Part shown: positions 50,171-61,119 of the stretch, in pieces
Position numbering within the stretch: position 1 is the first letter of the stretch
Layout: each line of letters begins with the position of its first letter
From: Numida meleagris
Lineage: Eukaryota; Chordata; Aves; Galliformes; Numididae
Assembly (NCBI RefSeq): GCF_002078875.1
Contig: NC_034409.1
Coordinates: 12,590,434 to 12,654,433 of the forward strand
Length of the DNA stretch: 64,000 nt
Direction of reading: 5' to 3'
The notes under the pieces: model-generated
Database searches by the model: none
What the model saw: only the letters and a program-made list of their open reading frames with translations
What the model was told of the DNA's origin: nothing
Made by a program: the position numbers and the translations under genes

Positions 50171-50271
50171 CTTGACAAAAGTTGCAGTGTTCCATTAGTA
50201 ATATTTGTATATGACAAATTTAAATAGAGAAGAGATCTGCAGCCTTCAGATATGAGTCTCATTGATTCATC
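50171..50271 (-). CDS. FBXL13: FBXL13 exon, leucine-rich repeat
   Basis: 101 bases (33 codons plus two bases) with an ATTATTCAG acceptor and a GTCAAG/GTAAAG donor. It encodes DESMRLISEGCRSLLYLNLS, then YTNITNGTLQLLS and a split arginine. Human FBXL13 reads DESMRHISEGC-GVLCLNLS at this point, an excellent match. Confidence 0.96.
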
Positions 50272-50344
50272 CTGAATAATAAGAAAGTACATTAAAATTA
50301 TATTTGCATTAATTTATCTTACATTTTTATATACAAAGATTTAT

Positions 50345-50858
50345 CTAAAAGTAATGCTTCCTATTTATTTCCATGGGAACAACATTTACAAACAGTGCAG
50401 TAACACTATTTGATAGAACAAATTCCCACCTACGAAAAACTATTAAACTATTTTTCCATATAGTCACCACCATTAGCTATGCATTTTTGCCAGTGATGAA
50501 CAAGAGCCTGCCTGCTGCGCTTGTAAAAACCTGCACCAGCGGAGGTGACCCACTGCCACTACTGCACTGCAGAAATGCAATACCCACTGCCTCACTGTGC
50601 TCACATCGACTGTTTGATCTCCATAAATGTTCAAAAGCGTCAAAAGATGTCAATGGGTGCCATTGTTTCTGCATGGAGAAATTCAGTGACATGCTTTTAC
50701 TTCATATGCACTTCCATGTCAGACACCATTCTGTCAGACTGCCCCTCTGCTATCGTGTGTCACATAGCAACAAAACATAACAGGATAATATCTGGTTATG
50801 ACGTCATGGGCAAACATAATAAAATAGGAGGCATTACTTTTGGAGCAGCCCTCATATA
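50345..50858. mobile_element. Nonautonomous mariner remnant (Mariner1_GG/Galluhop-like)
   Basis: The left end reads aaaagtaatgcttcctattt and the right end aaaataggaggcattacttt, which are inverted repeats of one another with a single mismatch in the core. The right end continues into tggagcagccctcatata, the outer part of a longer terminal repeat; the left counterpart is diverged or lost. The inner sequence resembles, from memory, the chicken Mariner1_GG consensus (antisense transposase text such as gccagtgatgaacaagagcc). At about 0.5 kb it is far shorter than a full element, and the transposase frame is broken. The flanking TA duplication is not certain. Confidence 0.75.
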
Positions 50859-51124
50859 ATAACAGAAACAAAACCCCACCTCAACAAATATTTTTAAATC
50901 ATCATATTCATTTTTACATATGAAAGCCATTTTCTTCAATCTCTAAGCAGAATACTAAGAAACATATGATACTGCTTCTATTCACAAGAAGTATGGTAAT
51001 TTTAAAATTGCAGTTCACGGAAATGTTTAACACTATACAGTTCAGTTAAGCATATGGGACTTTTCCCGTGTGCTACTGAAGTGTAGCACGTGTACATATT
51101 CACTGTCACTGAGTCCTCACTCAT

Positions 51125-52545
51125 TTTTCAAAGGTCTAAGTAACAGAGGAGATTTCTAATGACTGGAAGGAAGGAAATGTCACATTCACCTTCAGCAAGG
51201 GGAAGAAGAAGGATCCAGGAAACTATAGGTCTTTCAGCCACACCAAAGTCCTTAAGAAGGTTATTAGAAGGTCTTAGAAGACCCTCTTTGAAGCTATGAC
51301 CAAACAAATGAGAGATAAACAGGTGACAGGGAACAGCCAGCAAGGATTTACTAAATACAAAGCATTCCTCACTGATGTAATAGTTTTCTATGATGAAATA
51401 ACAAAATCTTCAGATAAGAGGAGAACAGCAACTGTTGTGTGTCTTGACTACAACACAGTATCCTTTATAGCCAAATGGGTAAAATATAGGCTGGATAAGT
51501 AGATTTCAAAGTGAGTAAAATTTGCCTGGACTGCTAGGCCAAGGGACTGTCACCAGTGTTGCTAAGTACCAATGGTGTCCTGTGGCAACTGACATCCCTC
51601 AAGGGTCAATACGCCTTTAGTAATGATGATAGAACAGAGTGCATTTTCAGCAAATTCACAAATGATGCTAAATCAGGGAGAGTGTCAATACAATGAAGGG
51701 TAGGAGTGCAATTCGGAGAGGTTTAGTCTGGAAAAAATGGGCTGACAGAAACCTGATGAAGTTCAATAAAAGCAAATGAAAATTCTTGCATCTGAGATGG
51801 AATATCCATATGCAACTGAATAGGCATGGACAGGACAGAAAGCAGGACTGAACTATCAAACACATTTACCTGGGAGTTCTAGTCAATAACAAATTCAATT
51901 TAAGTCAGTAGTGTGCTCTCATGAAAAAGGTGGTCAACTGCATACTACTAGTCCCCATTAGTATGTGCTAATATGTACTAGGCTGTATTAGCAAGAGTGT
52001 AATCAGCAAGCCAAGGGAAGGAATTATTCTCTTCTGTTTGACGCTAGTGAGGCTGCAACTAGGTACTGAGTTCTTTCTTGGGCTCCCCAGTTACAAGAAG
52101 ATATTCACATTCTCTGGCAAGTCCAGTGGAAGGCTTCTGAGATTGTTAGGGGAACAAGATGCACAAGGAGAGCCCAAGAAAATTGGGTTTGTTTAGCCTG
52201 AAGAAGAGGCTGTTACAGGGGAGATCCTATTGTTCTCTACAAATATCTAATGGGAGTATAGAAAAGACGTAGCCAGACTCTTTTTGAAAGTGTTAAAGAC
52301 AAGAGACAGAAGACACAAGTTCCAGTGCAGTATATTCCAATTAGATACTAGGCAATATTTTTTCACCATAAGAGAGGCCAAAACTGGAGTAATTTGCTCA
52401 GACAGGCTGTGGAATCTCCATCCTTGGAGCTACTAAGAACTTGACTAGAAAAGGTTCTTGACCTGATTTAACTGCATCTGCTTTGATTGGGTACTTGAAC
52501 TAGGTGATTTCCAGGGGTCCCTTTCAACCTAATTGAGTCTGAATA
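51125..52545 (+). mobile_element. Old degenerate CR1 LINE
   Basis: Plus-strand, heavily decayed CR1-type element. The frame at 51296-51502 reads GNSQQGFTKYKAFLTDVIVF and TATVVCLDYNT, the decayed counterpart of the CR1 reverse-transcriptase blocks ENQHGFTKG and VVYLDFSKAFD. Downstream, 'ggctgtggaatctccatcct' and 'aggggtccctttcaacctaa' correspond to the CR1 3' end. Many stops and indels make it clearly older than the copy at 37.2-39.1 kb. The limits are approximate. Confidence 0.85.
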
Positions 52546-54152
52546 TTTGGGAATGAAGTTCTCAGTACACACTACATGCTGCTAATAATTAGAAGGCTAA
52601 AAATATTATCAAATGGATAATTACTTGAATATTCTTTCTGAGATACCAACAATTGTCCAGACACAATGGAAAGGAAAAAGATGTAGTGCATACCATGAAA
52701 TCCAAATACATTTTCAGGTAGTCACATTAGCCTGAAATTTACACTGTTGTGCTCTAATTGTTATCAGTATGTCTCTACTTTGTCTAAAATTAGCTGAGGT
52801 ACTTATACATAATCTGCAATATTCCTCTGTCTTGAAACAAAAATTCTTTCGAAGTCTTTTCCCATTCTTATTTTTTTTAACTTTAAAATTAGGCACAAAA
52901 AGCCTGGCAGATCAGTAATTATGACCGACTTCATAGGAAAGAAGAAAACTGCATAAAAATAGAGAATCAGCAACTTGTGAAATTAAGAGCTGATGGATTT
53001 ACATTTAATTATGACAATAAAGACCTAAGAACTTTTAGTTAGCACACTCTAGCAACCCATAGCAGCTGGCAACTCATATTTTATAGAATCTGAATCAGTC
53101 TTACTGAGGCTGAAATGATTTTTATAGGTCATCTTAGTTCAAACCTCCAGCAGAAATGGAAAAATACACCTAAGCAATCTTTGACGGATATGTCTCCAAT
53201 CTATGCCTGGAAAACCTGCGTTTGAGGTTATTATGTTCTATTCTTATGACTGGCGGATGTTTACACACACATTACTATATTAATGACATCCATCACATAA
53301 CCAACATTTTCAATGCTACTATAATAACCTTGTTTTAAATTCAGAAAGCTTTATGTAATATACATATATATTTGTTATGGAAAAAAAATCACTTAAGTAG
53401 TTGAAATTTGTCATTAAAATCTAAAGAAACTTCTTCCTCCTTGCAAATATCGTTAAGTATCTATTACCTCCAAATTTCAACAGTTCTCCAATTTCACCAG
53501 TCCACTGAGTTTGCCAAAATGTGATATTAGGAAGTTTACAGTCATTACTGTTGATTTCTTCCCTTTTTTTTTTTCTGGAAGAGTTCTTCGAATTTTAATA
53601 TGATGCATGCCATTTCAAAATTTACTATGCAATGGCTGGGTCAGAAGCCACTGTCCTACTACACATAATTAAAATTCTGACAATAGTTTAGAATAAGTAA
53701 TCCAAATTCTATGACAAATTAAATATCTGATGTAATCCAGATATAGCAAGTACATTTAATACCCATTAAAAAGATGAGAGATATTTTAAAGACTTGCACT
53801 TTTTTCTGCGCTTTCCAGAGACATGCTGAACTTCATCATATCTAGGAGATACTTAAGATCTATGTTATGTGTATTCAGATGCGAATTGCATATAATCAGC
53901 AACTTCAGGACCATGCCAAATGAGCATTCTGATCACGACAAGAACATACCTGTACAAGGAACCACAAGGTTCATATAGTGAAAGTTTTAGCCTCTGGATG
54001 ATTGGATAGTCTAAGACAAAAAGCATCATCCTAAATGCTGATACTTCTTGAAAAGTTTCTTATTTTTTAATTCCTTTGAAAAAAATACAGCAGAAGGCTG
54101 ATTTGCCAGCTTCATCTGTAATAGGTATGTGAATAAAGTTTGCATTACTTAC

Positions 54153-54205
54153 ATTCAATCCCTGGCATTCAGAGAGATTTAAGTCTTGCAAATTCTTACA
54201 TTCAC
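54153..54205 (-). CDS. FBXL13: FBXL13 small exon, most 5' one seen
   Basis: A 53-base exon (two bases plus 17 codons) with a TTTTTTTTAG acceptor and an AAT/GTAAGT donor. It encodes ECKNLQDLNLSECQGLN, the human counterpart being CRNLQELNVSDC. It joins the next exon (DESMRLIS) in phase 0. The first two bases belong to a codon split with an upstream exon that I could not find between 54206 and 64000. The last six bases and about 92 bases of the following intron are duplicated at 56147-56244. Confidence 0.93.
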
Positions 54206-55971
54206 CTAAAAAAAACCAAAGTCATTTTGAAGGTTAAAAGTTCAAATTCTCGGAGTGCCACAGAAACTTAAGTATTACTATAACAGATTCAGTTCATAAT
54301 AATAATATCTAATATCTAATATCCTACTTGAAACTATTGCTGTATCAGATTACCAAGAAGAAAGCACACACACACAAAAAACGCAAACAAAAGTAGTATA
54401 CAAAGCTGAAGTTGTCCAGAGGAAAAATGTCTTCTTAACACTTCATCAGCTAATATCAGGCTTATGAATCAAGCTGCTTTCTATCTTTCGTTACCAAAGG
54501 ATGAAAAAGCCATCTAGTTAAGCAATTTAGTGTTAGGAAATGATGGAATTAAGTTTTCTAAAATGTGTCTGTTCCATCCCACTGTTACATGATGGTACCA
54601 TTATTTGATTATACATATGAACTATTTTTTCTTTCAGCAAGTAGACGAGCAGCAGCTAGACCAAATATGTGAAATGCTCTGCTTATCTTCTGCAGCTATG
54701 GAATTTCAGAGAATTTACTTGAGACATTCTCTTCTGTGTGCATTTAATATATTTTTTATAACACCTATTTTGCAGAGATTTTTGCAATTTTAACCAAATA
54801 ATGAAAAGTAGATGTTTGACACTAGAAGCAGCCCTTACACATCATTTCAGCCACTCTCTTTCCCAAATTTTAAGTCTATCCTCAAAGGTAATGATGCAAT
54901 AATTCTTTTTGCCTCAATCTAATTTTTAAAAATAAGCGATCTGTCTAAACCGAAATGGAAATAAAAAGTAGGCCTGATACACATATCTAACATGGAAAAT
55001 GCAGTATGAAATGTTTATAGAGTTAAAAGAAGTATATAAAAAGTATTTTAAAAAAACACTTCCACATAGTAAGTCAAATACAAGTTTTCAGTTGCAGTTA
55101 AGCAAGAGGTCTGTACATTCTTTTCTACGGAACCATGACTTAATCGATATCCTGTTACACCTTATAACTCAATGCCATTTTTAAGAGTAGGACCTTTGTC
55201 CCTCAAAATCCCTGACGGGACTGCACGACACAAAAGAATCCAAGCAGTTAAAATCATCATTAAGGCTGCTAGGCCACAGAAACGACATACCTCTCATATG
55301 GTTCTTGTCCTAACTCTAAATCAGACTTATTTTACCTGTGAACTTGTAAATGCTACTGAAAGGAACTGCTCATTTTGATATTACAGCTAGGCATAATTTA
55401 ATTCGATGGCAGAATAGAAGACTGGTAATAAATGCCAATTCAGATTCAGGAAATGGAAAGGAAGAAGAAAAAATATTTCATAATTATTTATTATATAATT
55501 ATTTATTGTCTTTCATCATCCAAATTCTTACGTTTTTCCAGTTCCAAGCACTCCTGGATAGAATGAACTATCCTATTACCAGAATGGTGAAAAGTTCAAA
55601 ACAACAGAGAGGATCCCAGTTATGACTGATGTTATTAAAACGTGTAATCAATTTACACTGACTAGTATATAACTTCTGAAAAGTAACAAATCTCATTTTT
55701 CATGTTAGAGACAAAGTCATCAGTGTAATGCACATTACAAATTAACAGAATCTGAATGCTGATAGAGAACTGTCAAGTACAGTATTAAAAATGGAGAATC
55801 CAGTCAAGGAGTTTTCAAAGTTGATATTGACAGCAGGTCACATGGTTTAGAGGTACGCAGCAGCATGCACAGATAGGACTGTTTCATTTTTAATAAGTTA
55901 GAACTACGCAAACACTGAGAATGCCCCTTAGTCAAGAGTTGGTTTAAATGATCAGTTTGCTTAAACATGAC
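54206..55971 (-). other. FBXL13 upstream intron, no gene recognised
   Basis: AT-rich sequence 5' of the small FBXL13 exon on the minus strand and upstream of LRRC17 on the plus strand. I searched for the preceding FBXL13 exon (ending in the F-box/LRR linker) and saw no convincing one. Plus-strand frames at 54605-54793 and 54999-55625 have no recognisable homology. LRRC17 promoter or 5' UTR sequence could lie here but is not identifiable by eye. Confidence 0.55.
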
Positions 55972-55974
55972 CAT

Positions 55975-56139
55975 AGAATCATAGAATGGCCTGGGTTGAA
56001 AAGGACCTCAAAGATCATTGAGTTTCAACGCCCCTGCTGAGTGCAGGGTTGCCAACCACTAGACCAGGCTGCCCAGAGCCATGTCCAGCCTGGCCTTGAA
56101 TGCCTCCAGGGATGGGGCACCCACAACTTCCTTGGACAA
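55975..56139 (-). mobile_element. CR1 LINE 3' fragment, joined to an FBXL13-derived segment
   Basis: On the plus strand it starts with two copies of the inverted CR1 terminal octamer (atagaatcatagaatggc), then 'gaaaaggacctcaaagatca', 'ccagcctggccttgaatgcc' and 'cacccacaacttccttggac'. It is a 165-bp, 5'-truncated CR1 on the minus strand. Just past its truncated 5' end, after about seven bases, lies the FBXL13-like duplicate at 56147-56244. Confidence 0.92.
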
Positions 56140-56146
56140 AAACATT

Positions 56147-56244
56147 TATTTTTTAATGCCTTTGAAAGAAATACACCAGAAGGCTGATTTGCCAGCTTCA
56201 TCTATAATAGGTATGTGGATAAAGTTTGTGTTACTTACATTCAA
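56147..56244 (-). repeat. 98-bp duplicate of the FBXL13 exon/intron boundary at 54061-54158
   Basis: Aligned by eye without gaps, this segment and 54061-54158 differ at about seven of 98 positions. The shared core includes 'aggctgatttgccagcttca'. The copy includes the last six bases of the FBXL13 exon, an intact GTAAGT splice donor (minus strand) and the adjoining intron. Similarity stops abruptly inside the exon on one side and at the CR1 junction on the other. Both copies have the same orientation. Confidence 0.9.
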
Positions 56245-56405
56245 CAGATAGAAAAAACAATTAAAAAAAGACATTATTTTTTCAAAGTAACTGTGAAATT
56301 CCAAGTAGTGTAATGACTGAGTACTTTACTGAAAGCTGCATACTATGCACAAGCCTTCGTGAAAAAGCCTATTTCACCTAATATTTTATTTTTCTTCCAA
56401 CACAG

Positions 56406-56522
56406 GCATACCACATACCCCAGCTGTGCCTATTCAGATCTGGACAACACTGATTAAGACAACCAAAAATTTCTTCTCTCCCTGCTGTCACAAAAAATAA
56501 GTGGGCCAAGCTGAATGTCAGA
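56406..56522 (+). other. LRRC17: Possible LRRC17 5' UTR portion of the first coding exon
   Basis: A polypyrimidine-rich acceptor (TTTTATTTTTCTTCCAACACAG, ending at 56405) lies 117 bases before the LRRC17 start codon. It suggests that the first coding exon begins here and that an upstream noncoding exon exists. Inferred from the splice motif only; there is no transcript evidence. Confidence 0.4.
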
Positions 56523-57276
56523 ATGCAAGTCATTACTATTATAATACTACTTCTTCTTTGTAAAGCATCTGACTTTAGGAAGACAAGGAATAGGAATTTG
56601 AGAAAAAATGAAAGGGAAAACATCTTAAGAAGAGCATCTAGCACCGTTAAGCGCAATGCCCAAGGCCTACCATGTGATATATACGTTTATCTTCATGAAA
56701 AATACCTAGATTGTCAGGAAAGAAAATTGGTTTTCGTGGCACCTGATTGGCCTGAGGATTTGAAGCACATGCTGCTAGCAAGAAACAAGATTCGTAAATT
56801 GAAGAATAATATGTTTTCTAAGTATAAAGTATTGAAAAGTCTGGATTTACAGCAGAATGATATATCAAAAATTGAGAGCCAGGCTTTCTTTGGTTTGAAT
56901 AAACTTACCACACTCCTACTCCAGCATAACCAAATTAAGAGTTTATCTGAGGAGATTTTTATCTATACACCCAGTCTAAACTACCTACGCCTTTATGATA
57001 ATCCCTGGCATTGCAATTGTGAACTAGAAACTCTTGTTACAATGCTACAGGTTCCAACAAACAGGAATTTGGGAAATTATGCCAAGTGTGTGCACCCAAT
57101 AGAACTGAAAAATCAGAAGCTAAAACAGATAAAAGCTGAACAGCTATGTAGTGAAGAGGACAGGCAAGATCCACAAAACATAAAACAGAAGCCTGAAGCT
57201 ACCAAACCAGACTTTGATTCTTCTTTGTGCCACATGTATGTGTTTCCTGTACCAACTCTGAACTGCAAGAGAAAAG
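56523..57276 (+). CDS. LRRC17: LRRC17 coding exon 1 (signal peptide, first LRR block)
   Basis: Encodes residues 1-251 plus one base of codon 252; donor AAAAG/GTTTGT. The ATG is chosen because a hydrophobic signal peptide (MQVITIIILLLLCKAS) follows directly, as in human LRRC17. Next come a basic stretch (residues about 19-45), an N-terminal cap with C51 and C64 (GLPCDIYVYLHEKYLDCQER), LRRs at about 82-157, and an LRRCT cap starting NPWHCNCELE (about 160). The end carries the cysteine pair around FCH/NCKRK-like text, here SSLCHMYVFPVPTLNCKRK. LRRC17 is a secreted protein reported to restrain RANKL-driven osteoclast formation. Identity to the human protein is high throughout, with no indel obvious except in the linker. 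Confidence 0.97.
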
Positions 57277-58625
57277 GTTTGTATCAATCCTTATAAGTGA
57301 ATGAGTTATTTTCATATTATAGCTCCCTTACTGCTTCACATATTATTTAGGACAAATCCATATGGCACCAGTACTTGCTTGACTTACTTTAACTAATATT
57401 TTAATTATTTGTCTCTTTACCATATTTTTCTCACAAATATTCTTTAGTTTTCTAGTATAACATATCCAACAAAAATCAACATGAGTTAAATTAAGCCTAC
57501 TCTTAAATTACAGAACCACCAGCACCTCACTTGTCTGATAGTACAATGGTAAGCATACTAATCAGTTATATTACAGCTGTCCCAAAATTGTTGTACCGAC
57601 TAAGAGAAGCATGGAGCATATTTTCTTTTTTTCTAGTGTATAAACACAAAGACTTGACAAAAGTTAACTGTGAAGCAGGGCTGTACCAGCCAGCTGTGCT
57701 AACAATCCCCAAAGGAACCTTCATGCAAAGAAGAGCCACTACAGCCTCACATTTACTTTGCAAGATTTCCTCTTCTGAAGGAAGAAATTGTATGCTTTTG
57801 TTCATAAAGTAATACCCCCTCTGTGTTCATCCTCTTGTACCCAATGAACACTTCAAAGCTGAAGTGTCCTTAAGAAATGTTTTTCAGACTCTTGGATCCA
57901 TTCCGTTCCCAAATCCATCTCAGGCTCCTAAATGCCATAGTTAAGCCCTAAGGGTAAACCAGCTGTGGTGTATATCAATACAAAAATGCACATTTATTCA
58001 TGCTTTATATTTCTCATATTTTAAACCACAATGAAACAAAACATGGAACAAAACAATTCTGAAGAGAAACATCCTTTAGCATTATAAAATGTGAACTAAA
58101 AAGAATTACTAAAAGTAGCCCAATCTGGGATAACTATTTTCCCAACTTTTGCAAAGTATATCCTTCAAAACTAGATCACTGCAGTATGTTTTGTCTACTT
58201 GTATCTTGCAATGTGTTTGCTAAAATTCTATCTCCTTTAAAAGTGACTTATATTTATATAGCTCTTAGTGAGTTCTTACTCTTGAACTTTAATGTTGGAG
58301 GCATTACCTAAATATAAAGAATTAATAATTTCAGTATTTGATGACATGGTTTGTCTGTTACGTATACCATTAAAAAATCGATGATTTTGCCTTTTGCTCA
58401 CTGCTAAATTCCTTTCTTTCAATGTCTTTTTTATTAATGATTTATGTTTTTTATTGGCTAACACTTATTAATTTCTTAACAATCCTTATTTGTCCTCTCC
58501 TTGTGAATAAGAACTTAATTATTAGACTACAAATCATGATCTTAACAATCCTTCATATGATCTTAATTACATCAATTACCTCATGTTTCTAAAAACAGTG
58601 CTGAACAAAAGCTGAACAAAAAGAG

Positions 58626-58706
58626 GTATATATATTATTATGTATATTATATTATTATGTATATAGTATACATATACATATATTATACATGTACATATAC
58701 ATATAG
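58626..58706. repeat. AT-rich, partly palindromic simple sequence
   Basis: A stretch of almost only A and T built from TATATTAT, GTATAT and CATATA units. The first half (tatgtatattatattattatg) can pair with parts of the second (catatacatatattataca), so a cruciform or RNA hairpin is possible. Probably microsatellite-derived. Confidence 0.8.
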
Positions 58707-59649
58707 CTTTATTACAATATAAATATTGATATAAGACTGACTTTCTATCTCTTCCCATTCAGTGGTATAGAAGAGATAAGCTGAATATTTTAGTATACTC
58801 AAAAACTTTGGGCAAGAAAAATGTTGTGTTTTTTTCCCTAAGTCCAGTGTGACCTTCAATGTTGTCTGCTTTTCATGGGAGCTCCACAGAATTTGAAAAA
58901 TTTTGGCTTCAGTAGTAATAACAAAGAAAGAAAGTTACTTCAACACCCACAGGAGTGTACTACAGGGTACAGGACTCCTTCCCTCAGGTCAAGAGCTAGC
59001 TCTATCACCTCTGGACTTCCTGAATGTCTAACATGCATGGATTAAGTCTCACTTAGGAAGTATCAGACCTACTGTGCATATGCTTGACAGCTGGATGCAC
59101 ATATACCATGAAAATTTGGGATTTCTGAGCATATGGTAATTTTCGATGAAAGCATTGTACTTAACCATCCCTGCATATCATTACTGTGCAGCAGATGCAC
59201 AATTTCATTGGAATTTTTTATCAGAAATAGGAGTATGATGGACTCAAATTCCTGGTAAAAGATAAAAATTCTTCTAAATCCATGTGGACAAGATTTCAGA
59301 GTAGGAGAAAAGTTTATTACCTGTCAAATCAGCAAGATGCCCCCAAAAGCTGAAACCCATTATTCCTTTACAATTGAGAGGATGGAGTGACAAGGAGGAT
59401 AGCATTACTATGCATCTCTAAAGAGAAATGACAAGGCCTGCACTTTGTCCCTCAGCTCATCAGTCTTTAGTTAATGCCAGAAAGCTCATGGAATAGAGTT
59501 TTAAAATGTAAACATTTCTTTAAAATAAATATATAAATATATATATATGTCCTTCTTTTTGAAGAACTTCTTATTCATATCTCATCAGATAAGCGATACA
59601 CCAGAACTGACAGTGCTTCAGAACTAAAATATCCTATGTCCTTGATGGT

Positions 59650-59666
59650 AAAAAAAAAAAAAAAAA
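59650..59666. repeat. A17 homopolymer
   Basis: A run of about 17 A residues in LRRC17 intron 1, with no recognisable retrotransposon body directly 5' of it. Confidence 0.85.
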
Positions 59667-60963
59667 GCAACAAAAGTTGTTTGCTTTTCTGCAAAATAAT
59701 CTGGATTCACAAAAGCAGCTCATAAAATCTGCATTGTAGAACAGCCAAACTCTTCATGTCTATGAATTCAAGTATTATTTTCATTCATTTAGTGATAAAT
59801 AGACCCTAAACTTTGACATCTGCACAAGCAGGAAACACTCCAACCAGAGCAGACAGGAGCATTTATAATATTTACATATTTACAATATAGGTATTATCAT
59901 GCCAAAGCTCTACTGAAATTCAAATATAAGGCAGAAAGTCTCTGATGTGCTGCTTTAGTCTCAAGAATGCCTGATGCTTGAGACATCTTCAAAATTCTGA
60001 AGTGTACTGACAACAATTTCAGCACAGATCCAGGAATTATACTTTTATTTAAAGACGGTCAGAGAAGGGATACTACCACTCATTTTCTTCTAACAGCCCA
60101 GGATTAGAACACTACATTTAGTAGGCAGAAAATCTGGAGATAAGATTTAATAACTTTATCTTGAGAAGATTCAAACCACATCTGGCTCTCCTCAAGAACA
60201 TGCCCTTACTACCAAACTGGAAGCTATTCTTTCTGTAACTCTTTTAGAAGGGACTTTTAAAAACGATGAGTAAGACATGCTTGGCAACTCTGGAAATGCC
60301 AGTGATACAAGTAGGACAGAGAAGCAGAGAGATAGAATACTGAGGAACGTCGCTATGGTGCCTGGACAAACAATAACTATAAGCATTGTAACAAAACATA
60401 TATTATTATAAATAATAAGCAACTATAATTATGGAAGTACAATTGAAACCACACATATTACTAAATACTATGATAACTACCACTTTTAGTGCTAATAAAA
60501 CTTTACCTCTTTGCAATACAAAACAAAGGATGTAATACAGCACACTGTAATTTGATTATAGAATATGTTCCCATAGCAACGAACATTTATTTACACAGTT
60601 ACTCCACTGATTGTTTTTTTTTATTTACAAGTTTCACGCACAACTTTCATTTAGTCTAGTATCTTTATTACCCACCCCATTCCTATGTGAATGAATAGTA
60701 TGGTTCTATTAAAATAAAAATATAAAACACCAAAAGAGGCTTTACTATAAGCACTAATGAAGAAAGCAACTTTCATTTTAAATGTAAAGATGGGGGAAAA
60801 AAGGCGATCAAAGTCAGAAGCTGAAAAAACATATTGATAGAAGTAGTGGGGAAAAAAAGAGAAGGAGATAATGTGAGACCAACAGAGCTCTGTGTGCAAA
60901 TATGAAACATAAGCAGTAAGAATAACCCAAAACTGATACAAATTCTCTTTTCCATTTTTTAAG

Positions 60964-61119
60964 ATTTAAAGAAAGTTCCAGGTAACATACCTCCAGATAT
61001 AATTAAACTTGATTTGTCCAACAACAAAATTAGACAACTACGACCCAAAGAGTTTGAAGACGTCAGTGAATTGAAGATATTAAACCTAAACAGTAATGGA
61101 ATAACTTACATTGATCCTG
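60964..61119 (+). CDS. LRRC17: LRRC17 coding exon 2 (second LRR block, first part)
   Basis: 156 bases (two bases, 51 codons, one base) with a TTTTTTAAG acceptor and a CCTG/GTAAGA donor. It encodes residues 252-303: DLKKVPGNIPPDIIKLDLSN, NKIRQLRPKEFEDVSEL and KILNLNSNGITYIDP. Two canonical LRRs (LDLSNNKI, LNLNSNGI) come after a short cap. Joins exons 1 and 3 in phase through split codons 252 (Asp) and 304 (Ala). Confidence 0.97.

Larger units (their letters stand above)
50272..54152 (-). other. FBXL13: FBXL13 intron with mariner and old CR1
   Basis: A 3.9-kb intron holding a mariner remnant (50345-50858) and an old CR1 (51125-52545). The rest is AT-rich without a recognisable feature. The segment 54061-54152 next to the upstream exon has a near-copy at 56147-56244. 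Confidence 0.75.
57277..60963 (+). other. LRRC17: LRRC17 intron 1
   Basis: A 3.7-kb intron. It contains an alternating AT palindromic stretch (58626-58706), TA-rich sequence at about 59527-59550 and an A17 run (59650-59666). The frame at 57531-57812 (+) has no recognisable product. No FBXL13 exon was found on the minus strand. Confidence 0.75.

Noticed and set aside
50373..50859. Overlapping plus-strand frames of 104-135 codons
   Set aside because: They fall inside the mariner remnant and run against or out of frame with the decayed transposase; not a host gene.
56378..56656. 92-codon minus-strand frame at the LRRC17 start
   Set aside because: It is the shadow of the LRRC17 first exon; the plus-strand frame is recognisable as LRRC17 and the minus-strand product is not.
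57531..57812. 93-codon plus-strand frame in LRRC17 intron 1
   Set aside because: Not similar to LRRC17. Exons 1 and 2 splice directly in phase to match the known protein, so it is not a needed exon.
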